In this document: in pieces, positions 10,281 to 21,279 of the stretch | Position numbering within the stretch: position 1 is the first letter of the stretch | Layout: each line of letters opens with the position of its first letter | From: Gnetum montanum | Lineage: Eukaryota; Streptophyta; Gnetopsida; Gnetales; Gnetaceae | Length of the DNA stretch: 64,000 bases | Direction of reading: 5' to 3' | Assembly: GCA_015680685.1 (NCBI GenBank) | Contig: MNCI01018183.1 | Coordinates: 1-64,000, forward strand | Program-made: the position numbers and the translations under genes | The notes under the pieces: model-generated | Told to the model about the DNA's origin: nothing | The model's input: the letters and a program-made list of their open reading frames with translations, nothing else | Databases searched by the model: none

Positions 10281-10429
10281 TTACAGGTCTCTTTAGGCAG
10301 CGTGGATTCAGTTTAGCTACTTGGGCTATAACATGGATTCAGGAAAAGGTTATAGTTGTTCCCTTTGGGCAGTTACAAAGCCTATGATATGTGGTTGGTG
10401 TGGTGATGGGTCTGGCGATGTGGTTGCTC

Positions 10430-11895
10430 ACACTTTGAGACAATGCTACTCATAGTTGCTCACACTCCACTTGAACCAGCTTTTTGGAAGATTTTGTGCC
10501 TTTTGGTTGGCCAAAATTACAATCATTTTGTATCTTTGGGTTAGTATCATGACTTTTGAATGACACTACAAGACAATGCCACATGCAGTCTACCTTCTTA
10601 ATGATCTTTTCCCTTCTAAGAGACTCAAATACCAAGTAATTACTCCCTACCGGAAAGTCTGAATGCCTTTTAGTTGAAACTATGAGATAGTGCTACTCAT
10701 AGCCTCTTGCACTCTACCAAAACTAAGCTTCTGGTATGTTACATGCTTTCTGATAGGCCAAAATCACAACCATTTTTCATCTATTGGATAGTTATTATGA
10801 CTACTGCATGAAAATTATGAGACAGTGCTACTTGTAGCCTCTCGTACTCCACTAGAACTAGGCTATTCATAGGTTTTGTACCTTCTGAAAGGTCAAAATT
10901 ACAACCATTTTTCATCTATCGAATAGCTATTATAACTTTCGATTGATAGTATGAGAAAATGCTACTCGTAGCCTCTCACACTCTACACCTAAACTGGTCT
11001 TTTGATAGGCCAAAATGACAAGTATTTTGCATCTACCGGTCACTATTATGACTTCTGGTTGACACTGCAAGAAAATTCTACTTGCAGCTACTCTACTCGC
11101 ACTTCACTTGAACTAGCTCTCTGAAAGGTTTTATGCCTTCCGATAGGCCAACATTACAACCATTTCACATTTTCAGTTAGTATTATGACTTCCAAATGAT
11201 ACTATGAGATAGTGTTACACACAGCCAACCTTCCAAATGATCTTCTGCCTTTTGGAAGCCTCAAATACCAAGTAATTATTCCCTTTTGAAAGGTTTTCGT
11301 GCCTCTAGATGAAACTTTGAGATAGTGCTATTTGTAGCCTCTTACAATCCATCAGAATAGGGCTTCCAATATGTTAGTAGTTTCTAGTAGGCCAAAATCA
11401 CAACCAATTTTCATCTTCTAGATAGTTTTTATGGCTTTCAGATGACACTACAAGAAAGTACTACTTGTAGCCTTCTACACTCCACTTGAATTGGCCTTCT
11501 GGAAGGTTTTGTTCCACCTGTTAGGCCAAAATTACAACCATTTCGCATCTTCCGATTAACACTGTGAGATAGTGCTACTTGTAGCTACTCGCATTCCACC
11601 TAAACCAACTTTATGAAAGATTTTTTACCTTCCAATAGGCCAAAATTACAACTATTTCACATCTTTTGGTTAGTATTATGACTTCTAGATGACATTGTGA
11701 CATAGTGCTACTTGTAGCTACTCTCAATCCACTTAAACCATGTTTCCAATAGGCTAAAATTTCAACCACTTTTCATGTACTAGATGGTTATTATGCTTTC
11801 CAATTGAAATGGCAAGATAGTGTTACTCATAGCCTATTACACTTCACCTAAACTAAGCTTACAAAAAGTTTCATGCCTTTTGGTAGGCCAAAATT
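10430..11895 (+). repeat. Satellite array A: degenerate tandem units of about 115-140 bp
   Basis: The word AGGCCAAAATTACAACCATT, or a near version, recurs at about 10509, 10756, 10890, 11006, 11146, 11390, 11524, 11638, 11754 and 11887. Spacings are mostly 114-140 bp, with two near 245. Between them recur GAGATAGTGCTACTCGTAGC-like and CTCGCACTCCACTTGAACC-like words. Units are strongly diverged, so the array is old. It shares words with array B at 41.8-44.7 kb. Confidence 0.85.
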
Positions 11896-12082
11896 TTAAC
11901 TTTTATATTACACCTTAGTAGAATAACTTAATTTTTTTTCCCATTGAATATAATAGAGTATAAGAAAACATAAGCTTTTTCTACAATTTTAGGGATTAAA
12001 CTTACATTATTCACAAACTTATAATCAAGTTTCATAATACATAATACTATGTTTTGAGTTATAGTAAGATAAACATACAAAC

Positions 12083-12973
12083 TGATGAGCGGTGAGGTAC
12101 CCCTACGCCCAACCATGCGAATACGAGCGTTCACGAGCGATCTGGTCGAACTCCATAGATAGGCTAGTTGTGGTATCTAGATAGTTACATGTTGATTGCA
12201 GTTCGTTGTCTTCCCACCTAAACTAGTATTTTCTTTGTCACGTATGGTTTAGTCCAGAGTGAGACATATGATGTGATCCTAAATTAGTGCTACTCCTAGA
12301 GACAATGGAAAATAATCTTTGATTAAACTAATGATAATAGGAAATGAAGTCTAAGCTAACCTAAGTATGATGAGTATCCATTCCTTAATCATCCATACAC
12401 ATGTTGGACCTCGTGCATGACTACTACTAGGGTTACCAAGCGTAGATCCTAGGTATGCTACTGGGTTACCAAGTAGTCACACTTAAATGCTTGTGATTAA
12501 GTCGTACTCATTCCGCATTTAACAACAAGAATAGTAAATGATGATAAAGAAATATTAGCTAAGAAAATAATAAATAACAATAACAATTAACAATAATAAT
12601 TAAACAATTAAAACTAAGTGAATGCTGCAATGATGAAGTAATCTTGATCTTTATTCTTGTCATGTGCACATCCAAGTATGTCACACTTGAATAAAAGTGT
12701 CGTGCAATTATAAGCATCACACTGTGGGCATGCACTTAGGAAAATATTCTATCTCCTGCGGGAACAAACTGCAAGAGCTTCGCTACAATTACTCAAAAGG
12801 TTGCTAAATGAGGCGGAAGATCCTCTTATTTATAGGCTAAAATAGCCCATGCGTAAACAGGGCCATGTCAACGCATGGAGGGATGCGTCAATAGGGCTGC
12901 GTTGACGTGGCCGCATATATGGGGCCCCGTATACATGGCCTAGTCGACGCATCAACTATATAGCGCTTCATCA
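12083..12973 (-). repeat. E2 3' LTR (left copy)
   Basis: 891 bp, plus-strand TGATGAGC to CTTCATCA. On the minus strand the first ~130 bp (plus 12840-12973) is an array of GTCGACGCATC / GTCAACGCAT words. A TATAAATA box follows (plus 12827-12834), then the part conserved among E2, E3 and E6. Confidence 0.92.
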
Positions 12974-12985
12974 TACCCCCACGAC
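12974..12985 (-). other. E2 polypurine tract
   Basis: The minus strand reads GTCGTGGGGGTA immediately before TGATGAAG of the LTR. E3 has CAGTCATGGGGGTA and E6 has GTTGTGGGATTA at the same place. Confidence 0.8.
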
Positions 12986-14474
12986 TGAGTAAAAACTTGT
13001 CCTCGATTCAAAGAAAGTGAGGAACAAGCTCAATTGAATACATAGTGGATAGGTATGGGATTATTAACTAACTAGAAATTTATTCATGCCATAGTGGATA
13101 TGACAAAATTGGCACACAGACACAAAATGACAAAATTTTTGGAACTCATGGGGTTCTCAGTAGTGGTGGCTCCTCCATGGATGCCTTTCCTTTGTCCTGT
13201 GCATCAAGCTTCTGAGATTGATACCATTGAACAAGCACCTAAATTTTCTCCTCTTCTATTTGAGGATTATGAGCCATCCATGCTGATGTTCCAATGTTTG
13301 ATGGAGTCAGTAGTTTTCATGGACATAGCAGTTGCGGGAACACTTGATTGGCCTTGACATGCCATGTCACAAATAGCCATCGTTCCTCTTCATAGGCTCG
13401 AGCCCTGACCTCTCCTCCCTTTACTTGGATAGATTATGCAGTAACAAGAGTTTTATGATGGATGTTGAATGATTGCCTTCTGCTCTACATGTTCTATATG
13501 AGGTCCTTGGCCTCTGCCTCCCCCAAGTCATTCAGTTGCACCTTGAGAAGGTCCTCCTTGTTTTCTTCTTTTAGGGTCCATCTATAATCACACAAAGATC
13601 AATTGTTAGTAAGGTTATTGAAAAAAGTTCAATGATTTCATACCTTACTCATTGCCTTTAATAAATGTTGCATTCTTTACTTAGTGTGATTTTAGAGTTA
13701 GAAATTTTTCAAGGAAGTTGCCCTAAAAGTTTAATGTCAAACTTGGTTTTGAGGAACATTTGATAAAATAATGACAAATGAAAGAATAGATTTGGCAATG
13801 AAATACTCAAAGGGTATAAGATGATGTGGTGGTGTGCAACAAGTACAAATTACAAAAGTCACGCAAGTGGGTCTTCCCCAAAGCAGGTTCCAACCTATAT
13901 GCCCTTGCGTAACCACACCTTAAGATGTTCATAGGCACTAGAAGTGTTAAATGTAATCTATACCAATGCAACAAAACACACACATGTTGATACCACTATG
14001 ATGAGGTATGAATTCAATGTTATAAAAAACATGCAAATACATGAACAGTGAGATGGAATGAATTGAAGGGATTGTAGAGATTGGGACATGAGGTAACTGA
14101 CTTAGGGCACAAGGAATCCTGCGTGAAAACCATGATTAAGATGTCATTAACCCATCGTTCCAAGATCATGACCAAGTCCATTCCTTTGATCAGTGACATC
14201 GCATCATTTCATCCAATGATGGACAACCATAAGAGCACCATGACAGCAAGGCATACGATCACTTGGTGTTTTGTGCAAGGGAGGAGTGACTTGGAATTTC
14301 TTTGTGGCATACTTTTTGTTTGGCTGATTTGGCACACTCTCTTCTCCCTCTCTTCTCTATCTCTCTCTCTCTTCTTTTTTTTTGTTTTGTTTTATTTTTT
14401 TTGTTTTTTTGTTTTATTGGGTGCCTTTAATACTCTTACTCCCATTTTTCGTTAGATCTACAAGGATCTTAGTA
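12986..14474. other. E2 3' interior without recognisable pol
   Basis: No reverse transcriptase, RNase H or integrase motif seen on the minus strand. The plus-strand frame at 13094-13357 is not protein-like for this element. Apart from the block shared with E3, nothing is recognised. Confidence 0.6.
13863..13888 (-). other. Conserved block shared with E3 in the pol-less 3' region
   Basis: The minus strand reads ACCTGCTTTGGGGAAGACCC and on to CACTTGC, matching E3 58026-58051. Weaker similarity extends about 55 bp upstream in both. Confidence 0.7.
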
Positions 14475-14912
14475 NNNNNNNNNNNNNNNNNNNNNNNNNN
14501 NNNNNNNNNNNNNNNNNNNNNNNNNNNNNNNNNNNNNNNNNNNNNNNNNNNNNNNNNNNNNNNNNNNNNNNNNNNNNNNNNNNNNNNNNNNNNNNNNNNN
14601 NNNNNNNNNNNNNNNNNNNNNNNNNNNNNNNNNNNNNNNNNNNNNNNNNNNNNNNNNNNNNNNNNNNNNNNNNNNNNNNNNNNNNNNNNNNNNNNNNNNN
14701 NNNNNNNNNNNNNNNNNNNNNNNNNNNNNNNNNNNNNNNNNNNNNNNNNNNNNNNNNNNNNNNNNNNNNNNNNNNNNNNNNNNNNNNNNNNNNNNNNNNN
14801 NNNNNNNNNNNNNNNNNNNNNNNNNNNNNNNNNNNNNNNNNNNNNNNNNNNNNNNNNNNNNNNNNNNNNNNNNNNNNNNNNNNNNNNNNNNNNNNNNNNN
14901 NNNNNNNNNNNN
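14475..14912. other. Assembly gap (438 N)
   Basis: Run of N inside E2. It is preceded on the plus strand by CT- and T-rich simple sequence (14340-14420) that may have blocked assembly. Confidence 0.99.
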
Positions 14913-14925
14913 TGGTACTTGTGAC

Positions 14926-15480
14926 CGTAAGATGGTATGCAAGGATCAACATGTCTCCCCATGTGGCAATATTCATTGGGCCCCATGGTTGTTGGAGTAT
15001 TGAGGGGTGGCCTTGATAAGGTAACATGAGGTGTTGGGTTTGAAGAGGAAGATGCACCACAGTGTTGGATTTTTGCTGAGTTGACGGATGCAGTGGTTTC
15101 TGAACTGTGGTGTCCCTTTCAATGGTCACGTCTAAACAAGGGACACCTTTGATGTTGTGAGGGACCTTCATTGCTGTTGATAGTAGCAGCACAAGTAACG
15201 TTTGCGGGTTGGTGCTATGGTGCAAACTCTTCTAGCATAGCTAGCAGTGAGGTAGAAGGGGGTGAAGTATGAGAATATTGAGGTTGAGAAGAAGTGTAAG
15301 GCACATGAGGTGGTGATCTTGTTGGAGAGGACATGGGTGGATAGTACTTGGGAGAATGATAACGATGAGGTGAGGTAGAGGATGCTTATCTTGTTGGAGA
15401 AACAAGGTGTTGAACATAATAAGCATTTGGTGTTGGGACATACGAGGGGTATGGTCTAGTTGGCGGTGGCCTCCCCCACG
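14926..15480 (-). pseudogene. E2 proline/glutamine-rich gag linker, broken
   Basis: The minus strand gives low-complexity protein rich in P, S, Q, Y and H (for example YHSPKYYPPMSSPTRSPPH), comparable with the P/Q-rich stretch at 55800-56150 in E3. Frames change at least once. It runs into the assembly gap, where a protease may be hidden. Confidence 0.5.
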
Positions 15481-16130
15481 ACTGAGGTTTTTTCCACTAT
15501 GGTTGAACCTGATATTTCTGTATGAAATCTGGATGTAACATTCCTCCCCAATGCTCTTGTAAATGTGACAAAACTAGACATTGGTATTTGGGGTGATCGT
15601 ATAAACAGACGTTACATTGATACGTATGATTGGTAGTTGAGTTCTTATCCCTATTCTCTTCTACCCTTTGTTTCGATTGTCACATGGTGTCCTGTCCTAT
15701 TTCTCGATTTGGCACATTTGTATCTTTACTATTGTTAGCATATTCTCCACATCTTTCATGTACCCAGTCCATCATCTTATTAATCTTTGCCTCAATTTCA
15801 TCTAGTGATTGTAGGATTGGAAAAGATGATTCCACCTCCTTTAAGTGAGTTGATTTCTCCTCTTCATGATCATGGACCCTTGTTAAGTTAAGATTTTGGT
15901 CTGTTGAGAACTTTCAACATTCTCCCATTTGGCTATTTCTCCTTCTTCTTTTGCTATCCACTTAATAAGCTCTTGGAGTTGATGGGTTCGTAGCTCATAT
16001 AGTTGACCTTAGGTGTACATCCCTTGGGTCTACCTTGTTTCATTATGGAGCCCATCAATGATATGGTACATTTGCCTTTCCTCAGAGAAACCATGGTTTG
16101 GGTAGTTGTTTAACAGTGCATGATATCTTT

Positions 16131-16718
16131 CTAAGGCCATGTCCAAGGGTTTATGTTACACTTGTTTCCATCTTGGATTTGTCTCCTCAAGGCTAACACT
16201 CTCGCATAGGTTTGATATCTTTCACTGAAAAGTTCTACCATTGTTGACCAATGTCGAATTGATTTTGGTTTTAACGACCTATACCATACTTTTGCTTGGC
16301 CAACAAGTGTTAGAGGAAAGAGCTTAATTTTTTGCCACCCATTATCAATATTTTTCCATGTATAGGCATCATAGAAGGCTTGTAAATGTTGTTGTAGATC
16401 TGAATCATAGCCTCTTGAAAACTTGGAAAAGTTTTTTAAATCAAACACGCGTAAACAACTTTCCTTACGATGCCTATGAGCTATTCGAACAGCCTCTTGT
16501 ATTTCTGTTAAGCTTGTAGTGGCCAGTAGGGGTTCATCGTCACTAAGTATGTTATGAAGTTGTGAGTTGGGATGATGTTGTTTGCATTTATGCTCATAAG
16601 AGACCCCTACATCAAATTGGGTACTCCAAACTTCATCTTCATTATCATATAATTTTTTGGTTCTCCAATGAGTTGCTCTACTAGTTGTTGCATTGTCATA
16701 GTCTTGTGAGAGAGACAT
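16131..16718 (-). pseudogene. E2 gag (Retrotrans_gag domain), truncated frame
   Basis: Structural protein of the element's virus-like particle. The 195-residue open frame starts MSLSQDYDN about 120 bp inside the PBS. It contains the plant Gypsy gag core: a segment of about 70 residues from FSRGYDSDLQQHLQAF through WQKIKLFPLTLVGQAKVWY to STMVELFSERYQ. This is homologous to the E3 segment near 54.8-55.0 kb. The frame then stops, while coding-like sequence continues in other frames to about 15000, including a Pro/Ser/Tyr/Gln-rich linker (minus strand 15450-15000). No zinc knuckle or protease is visible before the N gap. Confidence 0.85.
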
Positions 16719-16840
16719 GGTTGTAAATTTGTGTGTGATTTTTTTGAATTTAATTTAATTTCTTTTTTTCTAAAGGATATATCATTGATACTTATTATAG
16801 TGATCTTGTATGATGTAACTAGTCTAGATAACTAGCACCA

Positions 16841-16858
16841 TCCCTAGCAATGGCACCA
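16841..16858 (-). other. E2 primer-binding site (tRNA-Asp type, degenerate)
   Basis: The minus strand reads TGGTGCCATTGCTAGGGA one base inside the LTR. This matches, with mutations, the TGGCGCCGTTGCCGGGGA site used by many plant Athila/Tat Gypsy elements. Confidence 0.8.
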
Positions 16859-16859
16859 A

Positions 16860-17751
16860 TGATGAGCGGCGAGGTACCCCTATGCCCAACCATGTCAATA
16901 CGAGCGTTCATGCGTGATTCGGTTAAACTCTGTGGATAGGCTAGTCATGGTATCTAGATAGTTACACGTTGATCGTAGTTTGTTGTCTTCCCACCTAGAC
17001 TAGTAGTTGCTTTGTCATGTATGGTTTAGTCTAGAGTGAGGCGTATGATGTGATCCAAAATTAGTGCTACTCCTAGAGACAATGGAAAATAATCTTTGAT
17101 TAAACTAATGAGTAATAGGAAATGAAGTCTAAGCTAACCTAAGTGCAATAAGCATCCGTTCCTTAATCATCCGTACACATCTTGGACCTCATGCATGACT
17201 ACTACTGGGGTTACCAAGCAAAGATCCTAGGTATGCTATTGGGTTACCAAGTAGTCACACTTAAATGCTTGTGATTAAGTCGTACTCATTCCACATTTAA
17301 CAACAAGAATAGTAAATGATGATAAAGAAATATTAGCTAAGAAAATAATAAATAACAATAACAATTAAAAATAATAATTAAACAATTAAAACTAAGTGAA
17401 TGTTGCAATGATGAAGTAATCCCGATCTTTATTTCCGGTCATATGCGCATCCAAGTATGTCACACTCCAATAAAGCTTCCATACAATTACAAGCATCACA
17501 CTGTGGGCATGCACTTGGGAAAATATTCTATCTCCTGTGGGAAAAATTGCAAGAGCTTCACTACAACTACTCAAAAGGTTGCTAAATGAGGCGGAAGGCC
17601 CTCTTATTTATAGGCTAAAATAGGCCCTATGTAAATGGGGCCACATCGACGCATGGAGGGATGTGTCGACGGGGCCATGTCGATGCGGCCATGTATACGA
17701 GGTCCCGTATACGCGGCCTAGTCGATGCATCAATTATATAGAGCTTCATCA
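16860..17751 (-). repeat. E2 5' LTR (right copy)
   Basis: 892 bp, aligning with the left LTR over its full length with scattered substitutions, many of them transitions. The TATAAATA box is at plus 17605-17612. The palindromic-word array lies at about 17618-17751. Confidence 0.92.
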
Positions 17752-17756
17752 CAAAC

Positions 17757-17904
17757 CCAACGTAACACAATGTTTAAATGAATATTTAACATTAAATCAC
17801 AAATGAAAATCACATACTCTTAACAAACATTAAACATGAAAGTTTATATCATTTCTAATGTCATACTTAGGTTTCAAAGTTATCTTACTTAACTATCATC
17901 TAAT
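17757..17904 (+). repeat. First unit of a ~375-bp tandem repeat, split by E5
   Basis: The end of this stretch (AACATGAAAG, then CTTACTTAACTATCATCTAAT) continues after E5 at 24273. It recurs at 24578-24656 and 24951-25029, about 375 bp apart. Confidence 0.75.
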
Positions 17905-19065
17905 TATTGACCTTTTGGTACGTCAAAAGCTGAAGGAAAACGAAGAACACAAAATGTTGTGGAATATGATGTTTTTGCAGGGCATGAAGGAGATCTCAAA
18001 GAATGACATCTACAAGAAATCTCAAAGTATAAGGACTTAAGGGAGCATAAAGGAGTGTGAGGATATCTAAGTGAAACTCAAGTGAGCATGGACAAGTGAA
18101 GAAAACGATAAGCTAAATAAAGATGCTCTAATGATCAAGAGGAAACTTTGGAATCAAAGTGAAAATATAGGGAAGATGTCTCCCAAAAATAGGAGACGTC
18201 TCATATTAGCAAAAAACATCTCCCAAATGTAGAAGATGTTTTGGCTGAAACAGAGGTCACCTAGAGAAGACATCTCCCAAAAATAGGAGACGTCTCCTTT
18301 GAATAGAAGACATCTCCATCTCAGAATAAATGTCTTTCTAGAATTGAATTCATTTTCAAAGAGACTTCCCAATCTCAAAGGAGATGTCCACATTAGCCAT
18401 TAGATAGTTGTTGCATGAATTTCAAGGTGATTTTGAAAACTCCAAGGCTATAAGAAGGCTTCATTATATTGGGTATTGTGTAAGTATTGAGCAAGCATTG
18501 TTACTATTAATTTAATCATTGTATATTATACTTGTGTACTTTAGTTGTCAAATCATTTTGCTTGACTATTTATTGATTGCGTTGTACTATACCTCAAAGT
18601 GCAAGGATCTGTAAAGTGAGTTATATTTATTCCTTGTAATTTTGTTTCTCTCTTGTTGCCCCACTGGGGTTGATGTGCTTCTTAAGGGAAGGCATTGATA
18701 TTGAGCTTGTCGGGATCCTTTAGGATTGAATGTTTGTACAACATCAAAATACTTTAGGGTAGAGCTCAATTTGTAATGGTTGTGGGATGCTTTAAACCAC
18801 TTTCTAAGCTTCTTGGGACCCTACGGGGTTGAGTGGTTTTGTGGTGATGAAACACTCTAAAGTGGAGCTTAGAGCTTGTGTAGGGTGTGATGTCCTTAAA
18901 ACCACATTTCAAAGAAACAAAGTCCGAAGGTGTGCAAGTGAACTACCCTCTGAGTGTGGACTACCCAAGTTGGATAACCACATTAAATTTGGTTGTGGTT
19001 TTTGTGGCTATAAATTTTAATTTAGGGAACTTATACATCTCCCCTTCTAAGTTCTATGATCCTTA
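17905..19065 (+). repeat. E5 5' LTR
   Basis: 1161 bp. It starts TATTGACC, against TGTTGACC in the 3' LTR, so the terminal TG is mutated. The U3 part holds an array of GGAGACGTCTCC / AGAAGACATCTCC words (about 18172-18390). Confidence 0.93.
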
Positions 19066-19066
19066 G

Positions 19067-19077
19067 TGGTATTAGAG
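19067..19077 (+). other. E5 primer-binding site
   Basis: TGGTATTAGAG, one transition away from the initiator-Met PBS TGGTATCAGAG, one base after the LTR. Confidence 0.85.
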
Positions 19078-19380
19078 AAAGGTTATGTCTTGAAGATAAA
19101 GCAACATGAACATAGAAGGGGCAATCTATGTTAGGCACAATTGGACAAGGAGCTTATAAAATTCATCAATTATTGTATTCAACTTCTTTAACACATCTAC
19201 AAAGGTAAATCTTTCATTCCTGTTTTTATAGTTAGAAATAAGAAAAGCTATGACTATAACATTAGTCAAACTAGTGACAATCTAGATGATAAGGGTAGGA
19301 CAAATAATCAATTTTTCTTTAAAGAAAGGTATGGGCTATTTTTCAATGAAGTTATTTCTTTTCAAAGCTTATGTGTTGAT

Positions 19381-19690
19381 ATGAAAGATGTTTTACAGAT
19401 GAAGAATATGAAACTTATGTCTCTTAATGATGAATGTTCTCGTCTTAAGAAAGAAAACTTATACCTTAAGGCTAAGATTCAAAGACTAACCAATGTGATT
19501 AAGCAGATGGGTGAGAAATCTTTAGAGAAAATCAAAGACCAAATAAAAAAAGATGGATGTTTGAAAGGTTCTATAGAAGAAAATTAATCAAGGTTTGGTA
19601 AAAAGTCAAAACTAAGAGTATTAAATTGTTTATTTTATGGTAAATTTCATCATATTTAGGCTTTTGGCTATATTAGACTGAATTATTATA
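19381..19690 (+). pseudogene. E5 gag remnant (coiled coil and broken zinc knuckle)
   Basis: The 68-codon open frame is a charged helical segment (SLNDECSRLKKENLYLKAKI) typical of the C-terminal half of Copia gag. About 40 bp beyond its stop is a degenerate CCHC knuckle reading CLFYGKFHHI, where the second and later cysteines are lost. The N-terminal UBN2-type gag domain is absent. The element could not assemble particles alone even before its stops. Confidence 0.7.
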
Positions 19691-19779
19691 CTTGGTATTT
19701 GCAAAAGTATTATATGAAAGGAAATTTGTAGGTTTGGAAACAAAAAGAAAAGAAACTTGAAAAGAACATGATGGCTTGA

Positions 19780-21000
19780 ATAGTTTTCTCTGATGCCAAA
19801 AATGTCATCTGGTATATTGACAGTAGATGTTAAAGGAACATGATAGGTGATAAAACATACTTCACCCACTTCATAGAATAAAATTGTGGAACCATCACAT
19901 TTGGAGATGACATGGAGGCTCCAATAACAAGTATTAGTACCATAGGAGGAAAAGGTAAAGGACTACCAACTGGAAATAAGGTTTTCTTCAGCAAAGGTTT
20001 AAAGAATAATCTTCTTCTTGTTAGTCAACTTTGTGATTCAAATTTCAATGTTAGTTTTTCTAAAGAATCTTCTAGAATACAAGACTTAAACACCGAAAAT
20101 ATTGTGATAGAAGGAACTAGGAAAGGAAATGTTTACACAACTATTTTTGGAAACGATCCTAACTTTGGATCCAAGTGCTTAGTTAGTTGTATAGATGATA
20201 CTCATCTATGGCACAGGAAGCTAGGTCACATAAACAAAAAAATTCTTTAGACTCTTGTGACAAAGGAAATGGTTTGCAGGCTACCCAAACTCAAAGAATT
20301 TAATCTAAATGCTTGCAAAGCATGTCAGAAAGAAAAGAAAACAAGGGTAAGATTTGGTAAGAAAAATTATGTATCTACCTATATATCCTTAGATCTTCTC
20401 CATATGGATGTGGTTGGTCCTTCTCAAACACTTAGTTTGGGAAAGAAAAGGTATAATTGATTATTACTCTCATTTTATTTAGGTTTCCTTTTTATATCAC
20501 AAAGATGAGGTATGTGATCACTTCTTAAGAGTTTGCAATCAGATACAAAAAGAAAAAGGCTATGATGTTATAGTTATCAAAATTGACAATGGAGGAGAAT
20601 TCAAGAATGCAAAGTTTAATCAATTTTGTCAAATAAATGACATACTTCATCAATTTTCTGCTACAAGAACTCCTTAACAAATGACATAGTTGAAAGAAAG
20701 AACATGATTTTGAACAAAATGGAAAGCCCTATTTTGAATGAGAAAAATCTTCCCCATCATTTTTAGATTGAAGTTATCATCACTGCTTATTATGTCTCCA
20801 ACAAAGTCTTGGTAAGAAGATTTACTTCTAAAACTCCTTATGAATTATGGACTGCTAAATAACCTTTAGTAAGTTATTTTCATATTTTTGGTTCAAAATG
20901 CTATATTCTAAATGATAACGAACATTTAAGGAAACTTGATTCTAAAACTGATGAAGGTGTTTTCTTAGGATATTTTCTAGTTAGCAAGGCCTATAGAGTT
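19780..21000 (+). pseudogene. E5 protease and integrase region, decayed
   Basis: The protease start reads WYIDSRC followed by a stop and then MIGDKTYF. The catalytic D-S/T-G is altered to D-S-R. After it comes the GAG-pre-integrase segment with LWHRKLGHINKK (about 20200-20240) and CKACQKEKKTRVRF, the HH-CC zinc-binding module of integrase. The catalytic core follows after a frame change, with KIDNGGEFKNAKFNQF (about 20579-20628) holding the second catalytic Asp and, after another break, IVERKN. The last part, FHIFGSKCYILN to GVFLGY, is the conserved Copia integrase C-terminus. Confidence 0.88.
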
Positions 21001-21279
21001 TTAAATAAAAGGATGAATACTGTAGAAGAAACTATAAATGTTAAAGTTTATGATCATGACATTACCTCTCCACAAGCTAATAATGAAGTTGTTACTATTC
21101 AAAAATTATCTAGTGCCACTCAAGTTCAAGTTGACAAGAATTCTGAAATATATAGTGAACATGAAGAAGGAAAAGAAGATGAATTTGATGATATTTCCAC
21201 TATTCAACCTAGGGTGCCTAGACTGAGTAAAATTCACTCTCTCAATGATGCTATTGGGAAAGTTCAAGATGGTATTTGT

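Larger units (their letters stand above)
12083..17751 (-). mobile_element. E2: Gypsy-type LTR retrotransposon, gag only, non-autonomous
   Basis: LTRs 12083-12973 and 16860-17751 bound this 5.7-kb minus-strand element. The flanking duplication CAAAC (12078-12082 and 17752-17756) is exact. An Asp-type primer-binding site sits beside the right LTR and a polypurine tract beside the left. Only gag and a proline-rich linker are recognisable. The 3.9-kb interior, including a 438-bp N gap, is too short for a full Gypsy pol, so it resembles TR-GAG-type non-autonomous elements. LTR ends, TATA box and PPT context match E3 and E6. Confidence 0.92.

Noticed and set aside
10430-11895. Possible CRISPR-like array because of regular repeats
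   Set aside because: Units are long, diverged and without unique spacers; eukaryotic context.
14382-15225. Frames of 157-255 codons across the N gap
   Set aside because: Mostly N residues; the length is artificial.
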